In this document: positions 22,181-33,935 of the stretch, piece by piece
Numbering within the stretch: the first letter of the stretch is position 1
How the letters are laid out: every line of letters starts with the position of its first letter
Assembly (NCBI GenBank): GCA_022828595.1
Contig: JAKGHH010000001.1
Coordinates: forward strand, 136,791,017 to 136,855,016
DNA length: 64,000 nucleotides
From: Nelumbo lutea
Taxonomy: Eukaryota > Streptophyta > Magnoliopsida > Proteales > Nelumbonaceae
Direction of reading: 5' to 3'
Notes under the pieces: model-generated
Databases searched by the model: none
What the model was told of the DNA's origin: nothing
What the model saw: only the letters and a program-made list of their open reading frames with translations
Translations under genes and position numbers: made by a program

Positions 22181-22700
22181 TCAAAGGGGATTGCACCTTA
22201 TGCCACTGTCAGCACATTTTCCCTTCTTAAGATGCAAAGGGAATCTTACATTATTCAGATGAATGAACTTCCATAAAGGTGGCATGTTTCCTGAAAAGTG
22301 GAATATCCAATAGATACCGTTGCAGTTCAGGCAAGGTAATGCCATTATGTAAAATAACCCTCTTAAACCTTGATATGCCAAGCATGACTATTTTGGTATT
22401 CAATTCCCTTGCAATCCATCTAACCTGGGCGTTCAACCAAGACATAGATTCTCTAATTTCATGTAGAAGTTGTTCTAGTTTCCAGGGGGCCTGTAGCACT
22501 TTTTGGCACCATCAACATGCATTCTTGGAATTTTACCATCAATTTCAAAAGAGATCTGAAGTTGTAATGCTGTACACAATTTACTTGGAATCCATCTAAC
22601 CTGGATGTTCAGCCAAGAGATAGATTCTCTAATTTCTTTCAGAAGATGTATCAGTTTCCATTAGCTGGTCCCACTTTTTTACCCAATAAATACCCAATCA
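22181..22700 (-). pseudogene. LINE RNase H relic with a 176-bp internal duplication
   Basis: The minus-strand translation includes EIRESMSWLNAQVRWIAREL then NTKIVMLG, resembling the end of a retroelement RNase H domain (usual pattern WIPRELN..AD.LA). The block containing ATCCATCTAACCTGG occurs twice, at 22414 and 22590, a tandem duplication of about 176 bp with divergence. Stops and shifts break the frame. It probably belongs to an L1-type LINE different from the large one. Confidence 0.6.
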
Positions 22701-23360
22701 ATGCAACCATCAACTTTTTAAAATCCCACTTATCCCATCTAGTTTGAGGTTCCCTACAGAACCATAATCCAACTAAAGGCTGACACCCCTACCAATTAGG
22801 GCGCAGCTCAGGGAGGAAGACCTCAAGATATCACTATACATCCCAAGTCCTGATCTGCTCAAATATTCCATTTTCTAACTTCACATTTTCAAAATTTACA
22901 TTGACCAGCATAAGCAATGAAATCCTTCGTTTAAGTGTAAAATAACATCATTGGGTGACAATACATGGTAAAGCATGGTCACTACAATAATAATAAACCG
23001 TGGATGGTAAATAACTATAAAAATATTAACCCTTAGACTAGAAAATAACATAGCATTGCATTACTCATAAAAAAAAAAAAGAAAATAACATAGCATTGCC
23101 ACATAACAAAACACTTTGTTTATAGGGTGAATAACATCTTAAGTTGCAAAATATTGGACCTATAAGAGTTCAATATTCTCCTAAAAATACTAAAAGTGCC
23201 AAGAGCCCATATTTACAAATTCACACTTGTGTAAATTAGAAAATCTAAAGGGCCTGAAAATACAAGAATAGTAAAACAGATAAACAGAAAACCTGAAAAC
23301 ACTAGAACAATTCCGCATGTTCAAACATCAAGGAGGACTGTGGGGAAAAGTATATCACCT
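22701..23360. other. Region downstream of eIF3D, including its 3' UTR
   Basis: AT-rich. On the minus strand the eIF3D transcript should end here. An AAAATAACATAGCATTGC block occurs twice in close succession near 23039-23100. No gene seen. Confidence 0.45.
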
Positions 23361-25058
23361 TCAAGCCTCAGCGTCAACTTCCTTTTCTTCCACTTCATTT
23401 GCAGAAGCAATAGCCTCACCACCGTTAGCATCTTCTTCAGCTGGGGGTTGCACCTGTTCCTCCTCTGGCAATGGTTCCTCCACATAATCATTCTCAAATG
23501 CATCTGCAGGAACCTCATAAATCCTTACTTGTGGTTTGGATGGGTCCTTAACTAGAACATATTTTCCCTCATTCAGTTTCATGCACAAATCAACAATGGA
23601 CTTAACAATCCCCCACATGTTTGAAGTATTAAGATTAATCTGGGTCGCAAATTCCCTTGGTTTATATCCAACAACAGATAAGATGACATGGTTAAAATGA
23701 TCCCGGGGATGAACTCTTGAAACGTATCCCAACTTCATTACATCCGCACTTGCCAACAGTGCCTGAGCAGTCCACTTTGCAAGTTTGTTTGCACTGTTCT
23801 TCAGTTCAGTAGCCAAAACAGCTCCCCTCTGCGTCTCCAACTTTTGCCTCCAGTCAACTCCCGAATATTTGGGATCAAACTCATTAAGTGCATTCAACGT
23901 CAAGAAAGACCTCTGCCCTTTCACATCCGAGACACTCTGGACCTCACACCGTGCAACGAGATACATGTCATCATCAAGTTTCCACCGCCGATAGCGATAA
24001 GCAACAGAAGCAACTTCTTCCCCTTCAGCGGCAAATGGATTTGGCTCTTCAAAGGTCACCTTGTTCCCATCCCTAAGCAAAACCTGCTGTGAGAAATTCT
24101 GGTTAATATAAGCTGCCTCAACACTCAAAGAATATGCAGAATTAATATCTTCCTTGGCCTCCGGCAGTGGCTCCTGCGATGTCTCATTAACAGAAAGCAG
24201 ATCAAGCTGCGAGCCATCTCTCTTATCGAAAAACAACTTATTCCCAACTCGCTGAATGACAATGTCCCATGAGTAAACCGATCTGGGGGCACACATCAGA
24301 GTCGAAAGAATCGAATCAGTAGCAAAGACAGTTGCTTTATCCTCGTTGGCAAGGCGGCGGATGATGGGATCGTCGGTGGTAGTAACCTTAAAGAAGTTGC
24401 GGTTTTTGAAGCGCTCCAGACGTTTCTCGTTCTTAGGATTAACACGGTCATAGGATCGGTCATAGAATTCGAGAGCACCGCACACAAGGAGGTCTTCAGG
24501 GTCCGGAACTGAGAAAGACAGTTTTGAGAATGTAGAGAACGGGATTTGATCAAGCATGGTCCATTCCGGCTGAATATCAACGGATGACTTGAAGACGGCA
24601 GCTTCACGACGGGGAACGTTAGCTCCGGAGCGGTTGAGATTGTAGAGGCGGTCGCGGCGGGCACGTTCCTTCTCAGCTTCGCGCTTGCGGGCTTCGACTT
24701 CTTCGTCACGGCGTTGAGGCAGCTGGCGTTGCTGTTGGAAACGCCACCTAGGGCCGAATCTGGGGCGAGAAGGGGGCTTGCCGTCGACGAGGCGGAAGGT
24801 GGAATCATCATCGGCGGCAAGGGCAGCGGAAGATTCGTCAAGGGCAAAATCGAAAACAGCATCTGAGGGGTTCCGGGGGTTGTTGCGAGATGGGTTGTAG
24901 TTGCGTGTCCAGTCAGCGATGCGACCGAGTTTCTCCGAACGTGAGAAGGGAGCGAAGGGGACGTTACTGGGGTGATTAGAGAGGAGCGGAGCGGGTGTGT
25001 CCGGCGGTCCCCATCCGTCCGGATTGAAGGGAACTGCCCCCACCTCGAAACCTACCAT
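23361..25058 (-). CDS. EIF3D: Eukaryotic translation initiation factor 3 subunit D
   Basis: eIF3d is a peripheral eIF3 subunit in the cytosol. It contacts the 40S ribosome near the mRNA exit channel and, in studied eukaryotes, can bind the 5' cap for specialised initiation. The gene is one uninterrupted 565-codon exon with start ATG at 25058 and stop TGA at 23361. Blocks seen: N-terminal VGFEVGAVPFNPDGWGPP, an Arg/Glu-rich segment (about 104-140), QPEWTMLDQIPF, LVCGALEFYDRSYDRVNPK, DSILSTLMCAPRSVYSWDIV, YRYRRWKLDDD and the conserved C-terminal NMWGIVKSIVDLCMKL, then an acidic tail from about residue 525. The length is slightly below the roughly 590 residues I expect for the Arabidopsis protein. 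The ATG is the first in frame and the protein start matches the family. No frameshift or missing block is visible. Confidence 0.97.
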   Translation of the reverse strand: MVGFEVGAVPFNPDGWGPPDTPAPLLSNHPSNVPFAPFSRSEKLGRIADWTRNYNPSRNNPRNPSDAVFDFALDESSAALAADDDSTFRLVDGKPPSRPRFGPRWRFQQQRQLPQRRDEEVEARKREAEKERARRDRLYNLNRSGANVPRREAAVFKSSVDIQPEWTMLDQIPFSTFSKLSFSVPDPEDLLVCGALEFYDRSYDRVNPKNEKRLERFKNRNFFKVTTTDDPIIRRLANEDKATVFATDSILSTLMCAPRSVYSWDIVIQRVGNKLFFDKRDGSQLDLLSVNETSQEPLPEAKEDINSAYSLSVEAAYINQNFSQQVLLRDGNKVTFEEPNPFAAEGEEVASVAYRYRRWKLDDDMYLVARCEVQSVSDVKGQRSFLTLNALNEFDPKYSGVDWRQKLETQRGAVLATELKNSANKLAKWTAQALLASADVMKLGYVSRVHPRDHFNHVILSVVGYKPREFATQINLNTSNMWGIVKSIVDLCMKLNEGKYVLVKDPSKPQVRIYEVPADAFENDYVEEPLPEEEQVQPPAEEDANGGEAIASANEVEEKEVDAEA

Positions 25059-25340
25059 TGTGGGAAGAAGAAGAAGAAGAGATTAGCTTTGTTTGGTTTG
25101 TGATCAGTAGAGTGGGCGTGGATGATTCGCAGAGATGAGAAAGAAAGAGGAGAGTGAAACGAAGGAACAAGCAACTCATAAACCCTAGATGGACTCCTAG
25201 AGTGAATGAAGAAAGTATGAAACGAGCGCTGCGAGTGGGCATGGGCCGGATGGCAATTTGGCAATGGGTATAACTAAGTACCATTGAAAGCCCAACACCA
25301 GCCCATTAAATAAACGGGCTTTATACTTTGGCCCGGGAAA
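25059..25340 (-). promoter_or_regulatory. eIF3D leader and promoter with telo-box and site II motifs
   Basis: Directly upstream is a CT-rich leader (TTCTTCTTC on the minus strand). AAACCCTA, a telo-box, lies at 25181-25188. TGGGCC lies at 25243-25248 and AGCCCA (TGGGCT on minus) at 25290-25295 and 25301-25306. In plants the combination of telo-box and site II motifs marks promoters of ribosomal and translation genes co-regulated in dividing cells. No clear TATA box was seen, which fits that class. Confidence 0.65.
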
Positions 25341-26985
25341 AGGACTGAAAAAAAATTGCCTTGCCAAAGTCCACATCCTGAAAGGTCTATGAGTATAGTT
25401 TGCGTTTTACTAAAATACCCCCTATAAGATAATTTAGCATTCCGTAGATGGGAGTGGAAAATAATAGTTTTGAGTCTTTTGACCTCAACGTTCCTTCAAA
25501 CAAATTTAATATACAGAAAACAAAATGGAAATATCATTATTGTAACTAGTAAAACACCGTCAACGTCAAAAACTCTATTCCATAAAATTTATTGTTTATT
25601 TGAAGAAGGAAGATAAACCATTGCAGAGAAAGCCCTTTTTTATGTGAAATCCTCCGAAATGGACAATGAAGCCTAAGTCCACATCTGCTGACTACAAAAT
25701 TGTAGAGCAGAACACCCTACTGGTGCAAATTTGGAACGTCTCCTCTTGTGCTATTTGTCGTCATTCATGGGAGACGTTCTCGGTTTGGGACTTTGGTATT
25801 TTGTGCACAGGATGTGGCCAGGGTTTTGTGTTCAGTAGATATGAGCTCATGAGGCCCATTTCAGAAGGGTGAAACTTTGGGCTCCGTTTGGAAGGAAGTC
25901 AAATACATGTACAGTGCAAAACCTTATATTTTGTTTCATTTTATATGTATTTATATACATAATCGTATTTGTACTCTTTCCAAACTGAGACTTGATTTTT
26001 TTTTTTTTTTTGATTGGGCTGCTTTCATTAAACTGCTATGGTAAGCTATTAAAAGAAGCCACATCAGAGAGCCATTTTCTTAGCCGAAGCAAAGCATATT
26101 TAGGCTTTAAAGGTTTGTTCCCAAACATTGCTTATAAGCTATCTGAGTGGAGCCTACCTTACAAAGCCGGTTTGCGAGGTGACGGGGCAAGACCAGCTGG
26201 CCCAGCCCCAAATCAAGACCCGAAGACCTGTTTTACCCAAGTTGTTGAATTTGTTCTTTATATAGTTATATTGATGATAACTATTGTGGCTCATGTAGTT
26301 GAATTCTTTTGAGTTGGGCAATTGCATATAAAATAAATCTTGAACAATGTGTTCAATCCATCGTTCATAGATAGGATTGGTTCAGTCAAACGCTAAATCC
26401 ACTAAAAAGCAAACGTCTATCAACTTAATCAAAAGGCAATCAAGCTTCGGACTTTGAACATTTATTAGGTTTTGAAAGGGCCCAACCCAATAGAGTTGGG
26501 ATATCTTGCCAATAAAACGCGTTCCAATACTTTACACACCACACATGTCACTACGAAATTGCGACTCACCATAAAAATGGAACTTGTCATGCATAGATGT
26601 ACAGTGTCGAATGATGTTGGTAGGGTGTTGGAATGTATTTTTTGGTTGGTGATTCGAATTCGATCTAAAGAGTTTAGGCCCGGTGCAGTAAAGAATTGCC
26701 TGTGGATATTGAAAGTTGGTGATTGATCAATGTTAATAAACATAGATAGCCAATCCTGAGATAAAAGGATTGGAAGAAATAAGAAATTTTTTTTTTGTAT
26801 TCATGTATTTATTTTCAATATTTTGTTTCCAAGGCCTTTGAATATTATCTATTTGCTTTCTTAATGAATTTCTATTTAGGTTTTGGTTAGATACCAACAC
26901 CTCGTTCACCTGTTGATTTACTCAACCCCCCAACTACTTTATTCAATATGTTGTTGTTTGAGGTTGAGTTATTTATTCCACCCAA
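25341..26985. other. Intergenic, mainly old repeats
   Basis: About 25878-25996 is a short inverted-repeat element: GGGCTCCGTTTGGAAGGA at the left, CTTTCCAAACTGAGAC at the right, like the one at 34166-34257. About 26465-26700 shares TTGGAA(T)...TACACACCACA and GGTGTTGGAATG motifs with 46785-46885 and 57356-57460, a dispersed repeat. ORFs of 68-106 codons here match no family. Confidence 0.4.
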
Positions 26986-26989
26986 AGTT

Positions 26990-27186
26990 TAAAATATTGA
27001 TATGCTTGAGGAGTGGCGCATCGGTAGCCTTTTTTTTAGTTTTTCTTTAATCTGATTTAGAGGGGCCAATTTAAGGTTCATTCATCCTCTGAACTGATCG
27101 GGGCCTGAAACACCCCATATCAGAAAGCCCCCGATACGATACGCATCAATTAATATGACCCAATACATATCGATAATTTGAGCATT
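26990..27186. mobile_element. Decayed copy of the CAAGGTTC MITE family
   Basis: It carries AAATATTGATATGC at the left and, in inverted order relative to 8203-8627, AATCTGATTTAGAGGG, CCTCTGAACTGATCGGGGC and GATACGATACGCATC. It is an old member of the hAT-like family seen nested at 8.2-8.6 kb. Confidence 0.5.
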
Positions 27187-28314
27187 GATTCCACCCTTCC
27201 ATTAATTTCTAGTCAATTTAAGTGATGGAAAGTGCTCACATGATATTTAATTTTCAATTTCTCCCAATTGCATTTTACCTTTTTATAATTTGAGATATAT
27301 ATTTTTTATAGTTTTGGACAAAAATACTCCCAGTTTATATTTTTTGAAGGGACAAATTACTATCAAGGTGGAATGAAAGGTAATAGGTTCACAAAAAATA
27401 AAATAAAGTAAGAGCTTTAGGATGATAAAAACTGTATTTAATATTTATACATGAGTCTTAGTAGGGTTGTATGCACTTGGCGGATTTGGGTTGGGTTTCA
27501 CGAATGGACCCCAAAGGCCTGAGACTGCCGTATGATTATGACGTGTGGTCTGTATTTACACACTCCAAGGTGGATTCCTATTGGGATCCAACATCCCGCT
27601 AGTGGGTAACTAGCAGATCCGAACCCATTTGAAGAGGGGATTTGTAGGAGAAAAGGAAATAAATGGGACCTGTTTCTTTATTTGGAGGTGGCATAATTGG
27701 AGATAGAGCAACAAAGTTGAAATTTGAAAAGGAATTTAGAGAGTGACAAATTGTAAGAGAACTATACTTTTGTGAAAGGAAATTCATAAAAAGTGATGAA
27801 GGGAGATTTCTCTTGCATATATAACTTTCTCTATTTTTTTATCCTTCCTAGTGTTGATTGCTTATCATGTAATAAAATGATGTATTTACATAAATATTAT
27901 GCACAATTATGTAAAGTTTATAATTTATTTTTTATTTTTGGCTTCATGGGCTACACAACCAGGGGTAATTACCCATCCACCCAATAGTTTAATTTTTAGA
28001 ATTTTTTATTTTTTATTTTTATGACGATAAAGCGATTTTGGATCTGAATCTTACCTGAATATATATGATATTTTAGATTTTGGATCAGATATTTATTTGA
28101 CGATTCAATAATTAGATTGGATGCAGATTTTGGATCGGACATGACAATAGTGAAGGACAGATTCAGTCCGACTGAAGGTAGGGTTGGTTTCAATTTTGTT
28201 CAAGAAAAATGCTAATCATACAAATTTTTTGGTGCTCCTTACAAATCAATCTTATGCCACACATATGGAATAATATTCTGTGTGGAACAATCTATACTCA
28301 CATTTGAAGGGAGA
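27187..28314. other. Intergenic, no gene recognised
   Basis: AT-rich sequence with short spurious ORFs. I see no exon, terminal repeat or tandem repeat that I can support. Confidence 0.4.
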
Positions 28315-28471
28315 TCAAATCAGCCCCCCACAACGTTCCCACAGAACATCCTCGCCATGTATTGGTAACATCTCCCAATAATAATATCAAAAATGATGAT
28401 GCCATCATTGAGAGATGTTCCTAATACAAGGTAGAGATGTGCTGTGGGACATTGTGGGGGCTGATTTGAAC
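28315..28471. repeat. Foldback inverted repeat
   Basis: The left arm (AAATCAGCCCCCCACAACG, CCCACAG.ACATC) pairs with the right arm (GATGTGCTGTGGGACATTG, TGGGGGCTGATTT). The arms are about 60 bases around a spacer of about 35 bases. It is probably a MITE; if transcribed it would form a strong hairpin. Confidence 0.7.
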
Positions 28472-28729
28472 TCATTTGAAGGACAAATTTGAATGCATAC
28501 AATGTTTGTGGATGTGTGGTGCATGATACATTTGTAAGACTAGTAAATGTGCATGTGTGTTGCATATGGTAGTTTATCAATAAAATAACACAATAACAAA
28601 AAAAAATAGTAGTAATAATAAAAAGGTAAGTAATTGAAGCATGGTGTATATTGGTCAAGACAATGACCTATTTGACCAGGCCAATAGGTTATAGATGAGA
28701 CATTTGTTTTCTTTTTTCTTTTATATTTT

Positions 28730-29910
28730 AGCTATTTCCATTAATTGCAATAATTCTCATTTTTCAAACTTTTATGTTTGATGAATATATAATATTAAAG
28801 ACATACTTATTTTTCTATAAATTTGATAATGTTTTCTATATTTTTATTATTTAATTTATGACATCAAAAGTTCACTTGTTTGACTAAGAGGGAAATGTGG
28901 TTTTGTCCGATTTCTAAAACATTGGTATTTTTATCAGTATTTTTTTTATCTCATGATCAAATGGTTGACCCATCATCAGTTCAGTACTTTGGGTCCATTT
29001 ATCATCAAATTACTTGTTTGTAAAAACCATTTGCTCGATCAACAATATATTAACTTAACTATTTGAACCATTGAACTATTCAACCTTGTTAGTGGGATCA
29101 CAAATTAGACACTAATTCTCTTTTTTTACTTGTTGGTAAAAACCATTGAACCATTGAACTATTTCACCTTGTTTCCTTCATTCAGAAAAATAAATTTTTA
29201 TTTATTACATTTATAATATTGTTAATATGACAAATACATAACATTAATTGGATATATATTTTTATCTATTAGTTTTTATTATTTAATTATGACATCATGA
29301 TTGACCTATTTGGCTTAAAATGTTGAACTGTTGACTCACCATCTAAGCGGAAAAATGGTTTTACTATTAGATTGTTTTAAAATTTTGTATTTCATTTACA
29401 TCACTAATAGAATAATTATCATTTATCAATTATCACACTTATTTTTGTTTAATTTGATTTATATATAATATTAGAGATGCATCTAATTTTTTCTTTTCTT
29501 TTCTGTGTTTTCATAATTCTTTGTATTCTCTATTTTTAAAAATATTATTTAACTATGACACTTGATCCATTTGACCCAAATGGTTGAACCGTTGACCTGT
29601 TGCATAAATACGAAAATGGTCTTATTTTTGTGTCGGCTTTAAATTTTGTATTATATTTTCATCTTTAATAAAAAATTTCTTATTTTTCATAATTATTTTT
29701 TGTTTAATGTGACAATTATACTATTGGTGATGTCATGATGTGCCAAATTTTTTTAATTGTCAATTTTTATACTTTTATATATTTTAAAAGTTTTAGTGTT
29801 TAATTATGACATAATGGCTTGACTTGTTTTGACTTAATTGGTTGAACTACTTACCCACAACTTGAAAAAAAAATTATTTGCTGGTCTATTTTAAAATATA
29901 TGTTTTTATA
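28730..29910. repeat. Degenerate tandem array, units of roughly 250 bp
   Basis: The same ordered motifs recur: TTATTTTT-rich block, TTATTTAAT(T)ATGACA, GACC.ATTTGAC, TGGTTGAAC.GTTGACC and AAAATGGT..TT. The TATGACA anchors are at about 28857, 29288, 29553 and 29804. A smaller local duplication (ACCATTGAACTATT) lies at 29064 and 29153. The units are strongly diverged. The TTGACC-type motifs suggest descent from the CATGGTTTT MITE family. Confidence 0.55.
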
Positions 29911-30130
29911 TCATTAAAACTATTACCCATGGATTTAATTAGTAGAATTCAATGATGAGAAACAAATCTAACATAAATATAGGATTCAATGAGACTGAAT
30001 GGTAGTTAGTACCATAAAAATAGGTTTCATGGCAAGGGGAATAAACATAATAATTATATTTAAATTACAATTTCTACCCTCAAAATAGAAAGGGACTAAA
30101 TTAAGAAAAAGAATATTTTGGTTAAAAAAA

Positions 30131-31132
30131 TGTCCAAAAGTCATGGGAGTTGATGAAGGCGTATTTGGCCCTCCAATGACATTATGACACCTAGCAACTC
30201 AGAACAACTAGGTGACACTCGGGACCACTTTGGCAACAACTTGCCTTTGCTAAGTTGATGGTGTCCCACCAGGCGTAGCTTGGCATAGGCGTGACCTGAC
30301 CCTGGCACGAGCTGGTAGCCTGACCCTAGCACAACCTGGTAGCCTGGCCCTAGCTCGACCTGGCCCTGGCACGAGCTGGAAGCCTGGCCCTGGCACAAGC
30401 TGGCAACCTGGCCCTGGCGCGACCTGGCAGCCTAGCACAGGCGCCAACCTGACAACCCCGAGGAGCTAACCACCGTACCACGCATTTTACGGGATTGTGA
30501 CTTGTAACAACTATATTAGCTCACCCACTCCCCAAGTAAGGCAGAAATGGGCAACCTTACCAGTTGGTGACTTTATCCCCACCTAACACGAAAGCAGGTC
30601 CCATCACAGCAGGAATCCATGAACTGCTCCACCTAACCCACGAGGACTCCAGTATATAAAGACCTCACCTCCCAAGGGAGAAAGATGGATGGTAATCTTT
30701 GCTCTCTAGCTCTCTCATTTTCTTATATCATCTTCAAGCTCTCTACTACTATACTGTGCTAACTTAGCCATTGGAGTGTCCCCGCTGGGTAAGCCACCCC
30801 GGGTCCTCTGACATTTGGTTCCTTGTAGGCTTCTAAAAGAGCAACAAAGCTCATCAAGGAAGCTCACCACTAGGGAGCTCGGCATCAAGGTAGCCCACCA
30901 CCAGGCAGCTCAACAAGGTAGCTGACCTCCAAGCAGCTCGTCAAGGTAGTTCACCACTAGGCAGTTTGCCACAAGGTAGCTTACCACCAGGCAGCTTGGC
31001 ATTAGGCAGTTCGCTGCTAGGTAGCTCGCCACCAGGGAGCTCCACTTCAGCCTTTGAGTCACAGGCCACTTGGAAGCAGACGGGCTGACAAGGTACTTAG
31101 CCAAAAAATGATACGTGACCAGAAACCGTCAC
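30131..31132 (+). repeat. LTR-like sequence with two minisatellites
   Basis: This GC-richer segment has a TATA box (AGTATATAAAGACC, near 30651) followed by a CT-rich leader-like stretch, then GGAGTGTCCCCGCTGGGTAA and ACATTTGGTTCCTTG, which read like the R/U5 part of a gypsy (TAT-type) LTR. Two minisatellites are embedded: about 30290-30440 (24-bp unit near CCTGGCCCTGGCACGAGCTGG) and about 30855-31060 (27-bp unit near AAGGTAGCTCACCACCAGGC). Candidate ends TGTCC...GTCACA lack a matching target duplication. A solo LTR is the best guess. Confidence 0.4.
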
Positions 31133-31462
31133 ATCAGGAGTTATTCCCACTTTTTATAGTAGCATAGGTTAATGCTGGTGTGGCATCTAAGGTGTTTAAT
31201 TTAATTTTGTATTAAAAAGTTGATGGAATTAGAATGTGACAGCTCAAAAAAGAGTTGTGCTTTTTCACTTTTCAATGTAACATATCAAATGGGGCATCGC
31301 TGTAATGGTTTCACAATGAAACATCAAAAAGGAGTTTAAAGACGGCGGTAGGAAAATGCATTAATATCAATTATTATCTATGCATCATTAGGCAACAAAA
31401 TTTGCATAGTTCAATTCATATCATTAGGAAACCATTTGGAACCAATAAAGTGTTATTTTTTG
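31133..31462. other. Intergenic, nothing recognised
   Basis: AT-rich spacer between the LTR-like sequence and the next MITE. No gene or repeat ends seen. Confidence 0.4.
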
Positions 31463-31776
31463 CATGGTTTTTGAACCGTCATTGACCCGGATGGTCGGAT
31501 TGTTCGGCATGGGAATCTTCCAAGAAACCGATTTCGTTTTACTCTTAACCTGGTCCTTGGCCAAAAACCGTTAAATCAGTCAATGACTTATTGACTTGGG
31601 TGGTCGGTTTGTCAACCCATTCAATAGTTTTGGCTGATTTTTTATTTTAATTATTTTTTTACTTTTTTTTAATTTTTTGTCAGAATGGGCCATTTGTTCG
31701 AACCAAATGGTGAACTGTCGACCTGGAAACCGATGGCCATAACAGTTCCCTTTCTGGGTTGTTTTTTAAAACCATG
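31463..31776. mobile_element. MITE, CATGGTTTT family, copy 3
   Basis: The left end CATGGTTTTTGAA and right end TTTAAAACCATG are inverted. The flanks ATTTTTTG (31455-31462) and CTTTTTTG (31777-31784) match at 7 of 8. The interior has GTTGACCCGGATGG-like and GGTCGGTTTGTC motifs and a T-run, as in the other copies. Non-coding. Confidence 0.75.
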
Positions 31777-31784
31777 CTTTTTTG

Positions 31785-33903
31785 TTCAATTTGTTTGCGG
31801 TGCAAATCTGTTTTGGATATAAATTTTGCAATCTGTTCAGTTTGCATCCATTTATTTTAAGTATGATTTACACTCTATCTGATGCAAAATTTGCATTTTT
31901 TGTCACATCTGCATTCATTGACAGTGCAAATTTTGTATCTAAAAACTGATGTAAAATTTGCACCACTTTCATTCCACATTATTTTTCTCTCATAAATTGA
32001 GGATCACATCATTGTCCTTTGTACCCTACTCCTAAAAGCCCCATTTTTACTGCCTCCATTATCGTTCATATAAACTTGGAACCACAGATCTAAAAACAAA
32101 GTAAACTAGAACATATCTATCGACAAAAGAAAAAGTAACCAGAATTTATCTATCAACAAAAGAAGTAAACCAGAATTTATACTCAGACCATTTGCACTCC
32201 TATGTATTCACATCGTATTTTTTTTGGTCAATAGCCTCACATCAGTACAAATGAAATTCAAACTGCAAACAAAATACAAGGATTTACACTCTATATATTT
32301 GTATTTATACACCTTTCAAACTGAACCTTAATACAAATACAATTATATAAAATTAATACAAGATTTTTGCACCGAACATATTTGTCTTTGGAGTTATTCC
32401 AAATGGAGCCTTAATTTACCACAGAATATTTCTAGCATTATGGGTTGAAGATCATGAGGCATGATATTGGGGACCAGCTGTTTTGTAACTTGTGCCTAGC
32501 TATGCCCATGGTTTTAGTTATTAGCCCTGGATTAAGTGACGGGATCTGCTCCTATGAATAATAACCAGAAAGTACGGGAGATATTTCGAGTGTATGATTG
32601 GATGTACGTGTGAGACGCCAGGCGTGGAGAGCAGATCCCGTCTCCTGGGCTAAAACCACAGCATGGCAGAATTCTCCTCAATTTATCTTATATACCGTAC
32701 CTTTTTTTGGTTACAATCTTTTTAGGAGACAAGGTCCCTTCTCCTTACAGCTGGAACTAATGTATACAATAAATTATATATAGATTTCCTCTGTCCTTTG
32801 TGTGTTAATACATCAAAAGACATTTTTAATGGAATATTTTTTTTCACTTTTCTTATTAAAGCAATTCTACGGTACGGAAGTATATATGATAATTGGTAAA
32901 GCATGATAAGGCTGTAAATCTCGTGCACCCAACTCCCCAATCCATTTGAAAGAAATGCCCCGGACCACATTATTAAAGGGTTGTGAACCATGTACCTACA
33001 ATAGTGCTTTTTACGGCCTAAAATAGTGCTTTTGCAGTGGCAAATGTTCCCCAATTGGAGTAGGTGTTTTATTTATATTAATTAATTTCTTCTTTTATAT
33101 ATATATATATATGTATTGTTTTTATGTTGATGCAATTTAATACTTATAATATTTAGTTAAATAATGTTTCATTAAGCTGCCTAAACATGCTTATAAAATC
33201 CCAAACCTAAGGCGATTAATTATTTTGAAACCCAACCCTACATAATTGAGTATACTTTTCTATACTAAAATTGTGATTTTTTCTTTCTAAAATTTATGGA
33301 GACAATTTTGTTCTTTTCTTTAATTCTACGACCAATAACTTCTTTTATTGGGCAAAAAGAAAATCACTAACAACATACATTCCGATCATATCATAAAATT
33401 TACACATAAGAATTGAATATTAGCTTTAATGCAATAATTTAATTTGTGGGCCAATCCTTTATACTTTGCATCTGTTTTCTTTTTCGCAAGAGGGACTCTT
33501 CACTCTATACGCTCTCACGTGGGTCACAGCAATAAACCACAAGACAACCCATTACCTTGTTGCCTCTGTTTTTGTAACATATATTATATACATAAAGAAA
33601 TCTGCATCAAGCTAGCCAAATCTCTGTATATATCTTTAATTCTAAGATCAGTGCCCTCCATTCAGAATCTGAACTCTCTCTAGCTTTAGAATGAGTCCCT
33701 GCTGTATAAAGAACTTTTGATTAGAACTAACAAAAACCATACCTGTCTGTAACTGCTTTTCCTGCAGTTGGATCAAAAGATTCATCCACTGTTAATGGTG
33801 AATGGGAGTCGGGAGAGCACTCTTTTTCTTTCTTTCTTTGAAACATTCCGTTGCTTTGTTTTCTGAACAATTATTAGGTATGCACGAAGTCAGGAACAAA
33901 TCC

Positions 33904-33935
<32 letters not shown>

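Noticed and set aside
24296..24862. 188-codon minus-strand ORF inside eIF3D
   Set aside because: It is an alternative frame of the eIF3D coding sequence, low-complexity in Ser/Pro/Leu, with no independent support.
30141..30447. ORFs with repeated PGPG/VPGSG-like peptides
   Set aside because: The repeats come from the 24-bp minisatellite. Three frames give similar open reading and there is no start context or neighbouring exon.
31463..31776. Considered as a tandem gene-regulatory region because of many TTGACC (W-box) motifs
   Set aside because: The TTGACC motifs are part of the MITE family sequence found at five places and are not linked to a gene here.
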